DNA of 17,231 nt, taken from contig JACDBQ010000021.1 in NCBI GenBank assembly GCA_013694845.1, forward strand, positions 1-17,231. The letters are read 5' to 3'. A program made the position numbers and the translations under genes. The notes beneath the pieces are model-generated. The model saw nothing but the letters and a program-made list of their open reading frames with translations, was not told the DNA's origin and did no database searches. This DNA comes from Acidobacteriota bacterium (GTDB lineage Bacteria > Acidobacteriota > Vicinamibacteria > Vicinamibacterales > 2-12-FULL-66-21). Numbering within the stretch: the first letter of the stretch is position 1; each line of letters starts with the position of its first letter. Of the stretch, positions 1-6,119 are shown in pieces.

Positions 1-404
1 GTCGCCTCGTCCGTGCGATGGCGTGCCTGCGCCGACAGGTGGCTGGCCACCACGCTGACCGCGAGCAGGGTGAAGAGCGCCACCCAGTGCGCGGGATCGG
101 CAATCGCGAGCGTTCCGACGGGAGGCAGGAAAAAGAGGTTGAAGCAGAGAAAGGCCGCAAAGGATGTGGAGATCGCCACCCACCGGCGCGAGACCGCGGC
201 GACGACGAGCACGATCAGCAGGAAGGACAGCGCGACGATGGTCGGATTCGTGACCCCGAGCCATACGGAGTAGATTGCGGTCAGCGCCGCCGTCGCGGCG
301 AGAGACAGAAGGAGTGCGCCACAGGCCTGTTGATGGTGCCCTGCGCGGTCGCCGAGATCAAGTGTGGGGATACGTGTCGATCCACCAGCACCAGGCCAGC
401 GCAC
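1..404 (-). CDS. KdpD-like DUF4118 sensor (histidine kinase), N-terminal part, cut by window edge
   Basis: The minus-strand frame is open to position 1 and gives 134 residues, ending inside the protein. It holds four closely packed hydrophobic segments typical of the DUF4118 domain of KdpD-type sensors. The most telling stretch is FNLFFLPPVGTLAIADPAHW, close to the KdpD signature FLPP..T..IADP.(N/H)W. After the last segment the chain turns polar (SAQARHRTDEA), as where a cytoplasmic GAF or kinase region would begin. The family senses turgor, potassium or other signals at the inner membrane. The GTG at 404 is the only ordinary start codon after an in-frame stop further upstream; no clear ribosome binding site precedes it, and it would overlap a small upstream ORF by 47 nt, so the start is uncertain. 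A kinase domain outside the window is inferred. Family call fairly sure; exact partner unknown. Confidence 0.8.
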   Translation of the reverse strand, partial: MRWPGAGGSTRIPTLDLGDRAGHHQQACGALLLSLAATAALTAIYSVWLGVTNPTIVALSFLLIVLVVAAVSRRWVAISTSFAAFLCFNLFFLPPVGTLAIADPAHWVALFTLLAVSVVASHLSAQARHRTDEA

Positions 405-519
405 TGCCGATGGCCATGCCGAAACCGACGCCAGCCGGGGCGATCAGGACGAGTCCGACGGTCCCACTCACACCCAGGCTGCCGGCGACGACCATGGTCC
501 GTAAGGAAACGTTGCGCAT
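358..519 (-). CDS. small hydrophobic ORF, 53 aa, unknown
   Basis: An ATG-started frame encodes 53 residues. It has a basic N-terminus (MRNVSLRTM), a long Gly/Ala/Val-rich hydrophobic stretch and a Trp-rich end (SALAWCWWIDTYPHT), so it could form one or two membrane segments. It lies upstream of the DUF4118 sensor on the same strand and overlaps the sensor's likely start by 47 nt. A purine run (CAGGGG) directly abuts the ATG, which is too close for a good ribosome binding site; an internal ATG at 495 is an alternative. I do not recognise a family. It may be a true small membrane protein or an artefact in the control region. Against it, one of the repeated boxes (502-511) falls inside it. Confidence 0.35.
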   Translation of the reverse strand: MRNVSLRTMVVAGSLGVSGTVGLVLIAPAGVGFGMAIGSALAWCWWIDTYPHT

Positions 520-605
520 CCCCTGACTGTAGGAACCAACCGCGTGAGGAAGTCGGCAAAGGTCCGCAAGGAAGCCGTAATGGTTTTTACGACTTCCTTA
601 CGCGA
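502..605. promoter_or_regulatory. divergent control region with four phased 11-bp boxes and nested inverted repeats
   Basis: Between the sensor and the permease lie four versions of the box YRAGGAARYCG: TAAGGAAACG (502-511, one base short), TGAGGAAGTCG (545-555), CAAGGAAGCCG (567-577) and, inverted, TAAGGAAGTCG (600 to 590). Start-to-start steps are about 43, 22 and 23 bp, close to multiples of two helical turns. Two inverted repeats result: 568-580 pairs with 587-599 (12 of 13, 6-nt loop), and 540-554 pairs with 591-605 (13 of 15). The two foldings share the right arm. This looks like an operator cluster for a dimeric or cooperative regulator, or a leader structure. No convincing -35/-10 pair was found for either gene. 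Confidence 0.5.
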
Positions 606-626
606 TCCCGTTGTACTTAAGAAGGG

Positions 627-2561
627 TTGTCCGTCGCATCGATCGAGAGTCCAAACCCCTCGCCACAGGGTCGTTTCCTGCGCTGGTTCTTCGAAGGGTT
701 GCGAGAAACCCCGGCAACCCAGGAGTCCGCGCCCCACCAGGCCGCCTGGTGGAAGGTCATGTGCCTCACGGGCGTCGATTACTTCTCGACGCTTGGCTAT
801 CAACCCGGGATCGCCTTCCTGGCGGCGGGCGCGCTTTCTCCGGTCGCAACGCTGATCCTGGTCGTTCTCACGCTGGTCGGCGCTCTTCCCGTGTATAGAC
901 GGGTCGCCGAAGCGAGTCCGCACGGTCAGGGCAGTATCTCGATGCTCGAAGATCTCCTGCCGCGTTGGCGGGGTAAGGCCTTCGTTCTCGTGCTGCTGGG
1001 GTTTGCCGCGACCGATTTCATCATCACGATCACGCTGTCGGCCGCGGACGCGACCGAGCACCTGATCCATAACCCCTTCGTTCCGCAGGCCTTCGATCGG
1101 CCGGTCACGGTGACCCTGGTCCTGCTCACGGCACTTGGCGCCGTGTTCCTCAAAGGTTTCAAGGAAGCCATCGGCCTCGCGGTGGCGATCGTCATCGTCT
1201 ACCTCGGGCTCAACGTCGTCATCATTGTCTGGGGTGCCACGGAGATCGTGCGACATCCTGACTACATCCCCCGCTGGACGAACGCGTTGTTCACGCAGCA
1301 CGGCAACCCCCTGATGATGGTGGGGGTTGCGCTGCTGCTGTTCCCGAAGCTGGCCCTGGGTCTCTCGGGGTTCGAGACGGGCGTGGCGATCATGCCGCTC
1401 GTGAAGGGGAACACCACCGACGATCCAGTTCATCCTGCGGCGCGCATTCGAAACGCCAAGCGCCTGCTGGGAACAGCGGCGCTGATCATGAGCGTGATGC
1501 TGATCGGCAGCGCGGTCGTGACCACGCTTCTCATCCCTGCCGAGGCGTTCGCCACGGGCGGCGAGGCCTCCGGCCGTGCCCTTTCCTACCTGGCGCACGA
1601 GCACCTCGGGGAGATCTTCGGCACCGTCTACGACATCAGCACGATCGCGATCCTCTGGTTTGCGGGGGCCTCCGCGATGGCCGGGCTGCTCAACCTGGTG
1701 CCGCGCTACCTGCCGCGCTACGGCATGGCGCCGGAATGGACGCGCGCCACCCGGCCGCTGGTGGTGCTGTTCACAGCCATCACCTTCCTGATCACCGTCA
1801 TCTTCAACGCCAGCGTAGAGGCACAGGGGGGCGCGTATGCCACCGGCGTGCTGGTGCTGATGACGTCGGCCTCGGTAGCCGTCACGCTGAACGCCAGGGT
1901 TCGGCGCCGCCGCGAGTTCGCCGCCTTCATGCTCATCACCCTGGTATTCGCCTACACCACCGTGATCAACATCGTCGAGCGGCCTGATGGAGTGAAGATC
2001 GCGGCGTGGTTCATCGCGACCATCATCATGACGTCACTGGTCTCACGTGTCCTGCGCTCGACGGAGCTCCGGGTCCAGCGCGTCGAAGCCGACGACCTAG
2101 CGCACGCCTTTCTGCGGCAGGCCGCGTCGTCACCGGTCCGGATCATCGCGAACCGGCCCGATACCGGGCTGCCGGAAGAGTACGAACACAAACTGCGTGA
2201 AGCGCGAGACTCGCATCATCTGCCGCTGGACGCGCCGGTGTTGTTCGTCGAAATACGACCGTCGGACGCATCCGAGTTCAGCGGTGTGCTGCGAGTCGAG
2301 GGGGTTGCGGTGGAGGGCTACCAGGTTCTGCGATGCGTGAGCGCTGCCATCCCCAATGCCATCGCGGCCCTGCTGCTGTTCATCCGCGATCGGACGGACC
2401 AATTGCCCCACGCGTACTTTGGCTGGACTGAAGGCAATCCGATCGTCTACCTGTTGAAGTTCCTCGCGTTCGGCGAGGGTGACACCGCCCCAGTCACCCG
2501 CGAAGTGCTCAGGCAAGCCGAACCGGATCCCATGCGGCGCCCGCGTATTCACGTGGGCTGA
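627..2561 (+). CDS. APC-superfamily permease, KUP/KimA-like potassium or amino-acid transporter
   Basis: 644 residues with about 12 hydrophobic segments over residues 45-475, then a soluble cytoplasmic tail of about 165 residues. The first segment reads GVDYFSTLGYQPGIAFLAAG, an APC-type broken helix, followed by PVYRRVAEASPHGQGSISMLE. This places it with the large 'APC family permease' proteins related to KUP/KimA rather than with short amino-acid permeases. The tail ends MRRPRIHVG, as I recall for this group. Substrate is uncertain: K+ is suggested by the resemblance and by the divergent KdpD-like sensor, but amino-acid transport cannot be excluded. An in-frame stop sits at 618-620, so TTG 627 is the first possible start. 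The purine run AGAAGGG touches it, which is closer than usual; a later start is possible, but the first ATG (residue 45) would damage segment one. Confidence 0.85.
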   Translation: MSVASIESPNPSPQGRFLRWFFEGLRETPATQESAPHQAAWWKVMCLTGVDYFSTLGYQPGIAFLAAGALSPVATLILVVLTLVGALPVYRRVAEASPHGQGSISMLEDLLPRWRGKAFVLVLLGFAATDFIITITLSAADATEHLIHNPFVPQAFDRPVTVTLVLLTALGAVFLKGFKEAIGLAVAIVIVYLGLNVVIIVWGATEIVRHPDYIPRWTNALFTQHGNPLMMVGVALLLFPKLALGLSGFETGVAIMPLVKGNTTDDPVHPAARIRNAKRLLGTAALIMSVMLIGSAVVTTLLIPAEAFATGGEASGRALSYLAHEHLGEIFGTVYDISTIAILWFAGASAMAGLLNLVPRYLPRYGMAPEWTRATRPLVVLFTAITFLITVIFNASVEAQGGAYATGVLVLMTSASVAVTLNARVRRRREFAAFMLITLVFAYTTVINIVERPDGVKIAAWFIATIIMTSLVSRVLRSTELRVQRVEADDLAHAFLRQAASSPVRIIANRPDTGLPEEYEHKLREARDSHHLPLDAPVLFVEIRPSDASEFSGVLRVEGVAVEGYQVLRCVSAAIPNAIAALLLFIRDRTDQLPHAYFGWTEGNPIVYLLKFLAFGEGDTAPVTREVLRQAEPDPMRRPRIHVG

Positions 2562-2592
2562 CCGGGCCTCTCGACGAGCTCACCCGGGGTCA
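2559..2592. terminator. weak imperfect stem-loop between convergent genes
   Basis: TGACCGGG (2559-2566, starting at the permease stop codon) can pair with CCCGG plus TCA (2583-2592, with a two-base bulge) across a loop of about 16 nt. It lies between the plus-strand permease and the minus-strand small gene that ends at 2638, where a bidirectional terminator would be expected. There is no T-tract on either side, so it is not a canonical intrinsic terminator. Nothing else was recognised in 2593-2637. Confidence 0.25.
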
Positions 2593-2637
2593 CGGCTGTG
2601 AGCGATCAGCAGAGCTGCCGCCCGACACGAGGTGCGC

Positions 2638-2817
2638 TCAGCGGCGAATTTTTGCCACGAGGAATCCAATCACCCCGAGAACGAGCACCACGACGATGAC
2701 GCCGACCCACACACCCGCCTGGAAGATGTTCCCGATCGCCTCGCACCCGGAAGACATCAGGACGAGGACGAGCAGCAACAGCGCTCGCGGCCAGTCCCGT
2801 GACGATCTCATATCCAT
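2638..2817 (-). CDS. small lipoprotein-like membrane peptide, 59 aa
   Basis: Basic N-terminus (MDMRSSRDWPR), a first hydrophobic run (ALLLLVLVLMSSGC) ending at Cys25, then EAIGNIFQAG and a second long hydrophobic helix (VWVGVIVVVLVLGVIGFLVAKIRR) with a basic end. The Cys could be a lipobox cysteine, though Ser at -3 makes it a weak one; the N-terminal segment could instead be a plain membrane anchor. The pattern C-E-A-I-G-x-I-F-x-A-G-V-W-V-G-V is familiar to me from many tiny uncharacterised membrane proteins in Bacteroidota and Acidobacteriota, function unknown. ATG 2817 is chosen because a run of six G lies 7 nt upstream; a TTG three bases earlier is less likely. It is the last gene of the cluster, 85 nt after the caspase-like gene, behind a stem-loop. 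Confidence 0.7.
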   Translation of the reverse strand: MDMRSSRDWPRALLLLVLVLMSSGCEAIGNIFQAGVWVGVIVVVLVLGVIGFLVAKIRR

Positions 2818-2827
2818 CAAAGCACCC

Positions 2828-2854
2828 CCTCATGGCCGGCTCGGCCGCCTGAGG
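2828..2854 (-). other. stem-loop upstream of the small lipoprotein gene
   Basis: On the minus strand CCTCA (2854-2850) pairs with TGAGG (2832-2828), and GGCCG (2846-2842) with CGGCC (2838-2834), with small internal bulges and a 3-nt loop. The G-rich 3' side runs into the Shine-Dalgarno region of the 59-aa gene. It could act as a partial terminator after the caspase-like gene, an mRNA end barrier, or a translation modulator. There is no U-tract. Confidence 0.35.
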
Positions 2855-2877
2855 TGACTGCAACACCCGCGCCCACC

Positions 2878-2896
2878 GCACCCCAGCACCCAGCAC
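2878..2896. repeat. short heptamer repeat (GTGCTGG units)
   Basis: On the minus strand the sequence GTGCTGG GTGCTGG GGTGC covers 2896-2878, immediately after the end of the caspase-like gene (stop at 2903). It is two exact heptamers plus a partial third. Such G-rich tandem short repeats seem common between genes in this kind of genome. No function is evident. Confidence 0.4.
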
Positions 2897-2902
2897 TCTC
2901 TC

Positions 2903-3904
2903 CTACGTTCCCCCGCGCTTCCGTATCTCGCTCGACACCCGGGCGAAGTCGGTGATGATCCGTTCGAACTCGCGCGTGTATTCGACGGACGGCAGGAACG
3001 CCCTGCGAATCTTCAATTCCTCAAGCTCCCCTTCGAGCAGGGCCTTGCGCTGCAGAAGCCGCAACAGCTCGTGGTCGGTCGGGGCCGCGCCTGGCACCGA
3101 TATATCGAGGTAGGTCTGGCTGGCCTGCGCGCCGTCGCCTCCCTGCTCGACGGCCGACTGTCCTCGTGCATCGCCGTTATCGTCGAGCAGAGGGCGCTCG
3201 GTCGAGAGTTGACCTCGTTGCTGATAGTGCCGGCGCACACTGGCAGCCCCCCAGGCGAACGCTTCCCACACCGAGATCCGGCCGTTCTTGTCGAGGTCGG
3301 CCGAATCTGTCTCGAAGGCCTTGACGAAGTATTCGGCGAAGACGGTGTCGAATCGCTGCGCGACCGAATCTGTGGCGGTGATGACGATGCGCCGCGGGCC
3401 ACTCAGGCGCTCGATGAAGGGAAAGCTTCCCGCGGTGCTGTTGACGATGACCACGCGGCCCGGGAGGGGCTGCAGCAGCGCCGCCCACGCCGCCGACTCC
3501 AGATCCGGCCCGACCAGGTTGAATTTCGCGTCAGTCCCATCGAACGTACCGTGTCCGACCAGAAGAATGATGAGCTGGTCTTCCCCCTTCATCCTCTGTC
3601 GCACGGAGGCGATCGCCTTCCGGACGTTGTCGGCGGTCGCGGCCGCTTGCGGGTTTCCGGATTCTGAGAGGACGGTCACGCGAGCTGGATCGAACTTGAG
3701 CCGTCCGGTCAGCGTACGGGTAAAACGGTCGATCCATCCCGCATACTGCGACGCATAGACCTCTCCGCCCGTCGCGCCGGAGACGACGAGCGCGAATCGT
3801 TCCTGCGCGGCGGCCGCGCGCGGCAGCGCCAGCACGAGTGCCGCCAGCACGAGCCGCAGCGCCCGGGCAGTCCCGCTCACGCGCGTCCTCGTGGGCGCGG
3901 CCAT
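2903..3904 (-). CDS. exported caspase/legumain-fold (clan CD-like) protein with EF-hand, catalytic Cys replaced
   Basis: 333 residues from ATG 3904, which starts 2 nt after the upstream stop; a G5 run lies about 10 nt before it. A signal peptide (RALRLVLAALVLALPRAAAA-Q) predicts export. Residues 36-200 have the alternating strand/helix look of clan CD peptidases: FALVVSG, then a WIDRF region, then LIILLVGHGTFDG with the His-Gly pair at 118-119, then VVIVNSTAGSF, where active legumains have a Cys (EACESGS). Ser156 aligns with that Cys, and the protein contains no cysteine, so Cys-protease activity is not expected. Residues 203-214 (DLDKNGRISVWE) match the EF-hand loop exactly; LLDDNGDARG (239-248) may be a second acidic site. 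The C-terminus (278-333) is helical and charged, probably coiled coil. Role inferred: calcium-binding pseudoenzyme or noncanonical hydrolase in the periplasm, working with the VWA proteins. Confidence 0.75.
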   Translation of the reverse strand: MAAPTRTRVSGTARALRLVLAALVLALPRAAAAQERFALVVSGATGGEVYASQYAGWIDRFTRTLTGRLKFDPARVTVLSESGNPQAAATADNVRKAIASVRQRMKGEDQLIILLVGHGTFDGTDAKFNLVGPDLESAAWAALLQPLPGRVVIVNSTAGSFPFIERLSGPRRIVITATDSVAQRFDTVFAEYFVKAFETDSADLDKNGRISVWEAFAWGAASVRRHYQQRGQLSTERPLLDDNGDARGQSAVEQGGDGAQASQTYLDISVPGAAPTDHELLRLLQRKALLEGELEELKIRRAFLPSVEYTREFERIITDFARVSSEIRKRGGT

Positions 3905-3905
3905 G

Positions 3906-6119
3906 TCAGCGCAACCCCCACCGGCGGCGAAGCAGCCATTCACCAGCGAGTAATCCGACGAGAAGGACGAATGACCAGGCGTTGTGCCACAGGTCCTTCC
4001 GCACGGCGAGCGCGGCCGCCGGCGTCGCCGCCCTGAGCGTGTCGACGAGGGCCGGTATCTGGCCCGACTCGATCAGCCGACCGCCGGTGGCGGCGGCGAT
4101 GCGTTCGAGCAACGCGATGTTCATCCGCGGATCCGACATCTCGATGTCAGCGCCGCCGACCAGAACCGCAGCGGATGCGGATCCCGCGTCGACTCCGCCT
4201 GTCCGCGCCGAGACGCTGACGCGGTACAGCCCCGCCTGCACGGGCACGAACCGGGCGGCGAACACGGCGTCGTCCGCTGCGCGTCCTTCAGTCGACGCGC
4301 GAAGGTGCTGCAGCAGGCCGTCGGGTCCCGACACACGCACGTCGACGTCGGCATCCCGCAGCGGGATGAACGCTGCATCGCGCACGGCCACCCGCACGGC
4401 CACTTCGTCGCCGGCACCGGCCGCGGAAGGCGGATAGATCGTGACCGGATCGGTGGCGCCGAGGGCAAGCCAGCGAATCGTCTGACGCCAGAACGTTTCG
4501 TAGGTATGGTCGCTGGACGGCAGCATCATGCGCCAGCGCCACGACGCTTCGCCGGCGAAGACCATCGAGCGTCCTTCTCCATACCGCTGCACCGCGATCA
4601 GTGGCCGCGACGCTCCACCCGCCGTCGTCGTCGCGAGGATCGACGCGCCGGACCGGGCACGGCCGATCGCCGCCGCGGCCGCGAGCGGCGGCAGCGCTTC
4701 CCATCGCTTGCGACTCTCCTCCGCCGTTCCTGCGATCCGCGTCACCGGGTGCTCGCTGCCGGCGTCAGTGAGCACGATTCCTTTGCCGCCGCGTACAGGT
4801 CCCGCCGGCACGGCCGCGTCGACCCGCCCATCGAGCTCCACCGGAAGGGCGTCCTCAACCGGCGTCCCGACCAACCCGCGATTGAGGAAGGACTGCCCGC
4901 CGAGGACGAGAAGCCCTCCACCCCGCCGCGCCACGAACTCGCGGGTGGCCTCGAGCTGAGCGGTCGTCAGTTGTTCACCGCCGACATTCGCGAAGGCAAC
5001 CGCGTCGTAGCCGAAGAGGCTCTGGGCGTCGGGAGGATAGCCGGATGTGAGGGCATCTCCGCGTCCGCGCAGCGCCTGGACGTAATAGGTATCGGCCCCC
5101 TGCTCGTTCTCTCCCTTGCGCACGACGGAGTCGACCTCCAGGCTGCGATCGGCGGCCAGCGCGCGCTTCAGAAAGCTGTGCTCGAAACCTGGCGCGCCTT
5201 CGACCAGGAGCACGCGACGGGGGCGTGAGGGTGGCTGCACGAGAACGCTGCGGCTGTTGTTCTCGGGCACGAGCTCGGCGGCCGTCTTCGGGATCTCGGC
5301 GGTGTATATCGTGGCGGACCCGGCGGCCGGAGAGACCTGGAACACTTCGCGGATGAGACCTCCGTCCGCGGGCGGTTTCACGTGGCGCACTTCACGCGGA
5401 CGGCCGTTCTCGAGCAGGCGCAACTCCACTGACGTCCCTGGCGCACCGTGCGCGATCGCGGAGACGGCCAGGTCCACACGCGAGCTGTCGAGCACCGCTT
5501 CGGCCGCGGTGACGCTCAACACCTCCCGGTCCCCGTCCGCGTCGGCGGAGCCCACCCCGTAGGCAAACACCGGCGGCACCGTGCCCTCCGCGCCCGACAG
5601 GTCCAGCCCGCCGCTGGTATCGCCGCCGTCGCTGATGACGATGACCCCGCCAACCGGTCGACCGCGGTAGCGCTCACGTACAGTGGTGAGCGCGCCGGCG
5701 AGGTCGCTTCGCCGGGCGGTCGCGGCCAGCGTTGCCGGCTCCGCCGCCGCCACCTGTTCTCCAAACGACAACACTTCGGCCTGGAAGTGCGGACCAATCC
5801 CCGGCAACAGCTCGTTGGAGAGGAACTCGCGCGCACGATCGATCCGCCGAGCGCCCCCGGCATCGTCGATCGCCATGCTGCGGGATGTGTCCACGAGGAT
5901 CGGGACCACGACGTCGCGGGTGTCGGTCACGGTGAGGCGTGTCACCGGACGCATGACGATGACGATCAGCAGGAGCAGCGTGAGGAAGCGCAGGCCCGAA
6001 AGTACGGAGCGACGGGTTGGCCAGCCGCCCAAGCCCCGGTAGGTGTGCCAGGCGAGCGCCGCAGCCGCGCCGACGACGAGCGTCAGTGCCCACGAGGGCA
6101 GCGGGTTCGCAAAGCTCAC
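3906..6119 (-). CDS. VWA-domain membrane protein with glutamine-amidotransferase-like domain
   Basis: 737 residues. Two N-terminal membrane helices (about 8-24 and 41-58) are followed by a VWA domain starting VVPILVDTSRSMAI, where D77, S79 and S81 form the MIDAS DxSxS motif, and continuing with VIVISDGGD (159-167). A beta-rich linker leads to a class I amidotransferase-like fold at about 300-500 (RRVLLVEGAPGFEHSFLKRAL, then FVARRGGGLLVLGGQSFLNRG); the expected nucleophile Cys is absent. A YGEGRSMVFAGEASWRW segment and a beta-sandwich follow, then a C-terminal helix (WSFVLLVGLLAGEWLL). Most of the chain should face the periplasm. The GTG start shares its G with the TAG of the upstream gene (TAGTG) and has no strong ribosome binding site, implying coupling or frameshifting at an upstream A6 run. 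It is a BatA/BatB-like partner of the MoxR ATPase; its ligand is unknown. Confidence 0.88.
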   Translation of the reverse strand: MSFANPLPSWALTLVVGAAAALAWHTYRGLGGWPTRRSVLSGLRFLTLLLLIVIVMRPVTRLTVTDTRDVVVPILVDTSRSMAIDDAGGARRIDRAREFLSNELLPGIGPHFQAEVLSFGEQVAAAEPATLAATARRSDLAGALTTVRERYRGRPVGGVIVISDGGDTSGGLDLSGAEGTVPPVFAYGVGSADADGDREVLSVTAAEAVLDSSRVDLAVSAIAHGAPGTSVELRLLENGRPREVRHVKPPADGGLIREVFQVSPAAGSATIYTAEIPKTAAELVPENNSRSVLVQPPSRPRRVLLVEGAPGFEHSFLKRALAADRSLEVDSVVRKGENEQGADTYYVQALRGRGDALTSGYPPDAQSLFGYDAVAFANVGGEQLTTAQLEATREFVARRGGGLLVLGGQSFLNRGLVGTPVEDALPVELDGRVDAAVPAGPVRGGKGIVLTDAGSEHPVTRIAGTAEESRKRWEALPPLAAAAAIGRARSGASILATTTAGGASRPLIAVQRYGEGRSMVFAGEASWRWRMMLPSSDHTYETFWRQTIRWLALGATDPVTIYPPSAAGAGDEVAVRVAVRDAAFIPLRDADVDVRVSGPDGLLQHLRASTEGRAADDAVFAARFVPVQAGLYRVSVSARTGGVDAGSASAAVLVGGADIEMSDPRMNIALLERIAAATGGRLIESGQIPALVDTLRAATPAAALAVRKDLWHNAWSFVLLVGLLAGEWLLRRRWGLR

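Noticed and set aside
18..620. 200-codon plus-strand open frame at the left edge
   Set aside because: The minus strand gives the KdpD/DUF4118 signature; the plus translation is Arg-rich with no motif and crosses the control region.
468..1604. 378-codon minus-strand open frame opposite the permease N-terminal half
   Set aside because: The plus strand encodes membrane helices and a recognised transporter; the minus product is a polar Arg/Asp/His-rich shadow.
3905..3943. Upstream start of the caspase-like gene (13 extra residues with two Cys)
   Set aside because: It would overlap the upstream gene and spoil the signal peptide; ATG 3904, two bases after the stop, has a G-rich ribosome binding site.
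3984..5228. 414-codon plus-strand open frame opposite the VWA protein
   Set aside because: Low-complexity Arg-rich translation, no start context, opposite a well supported gene.
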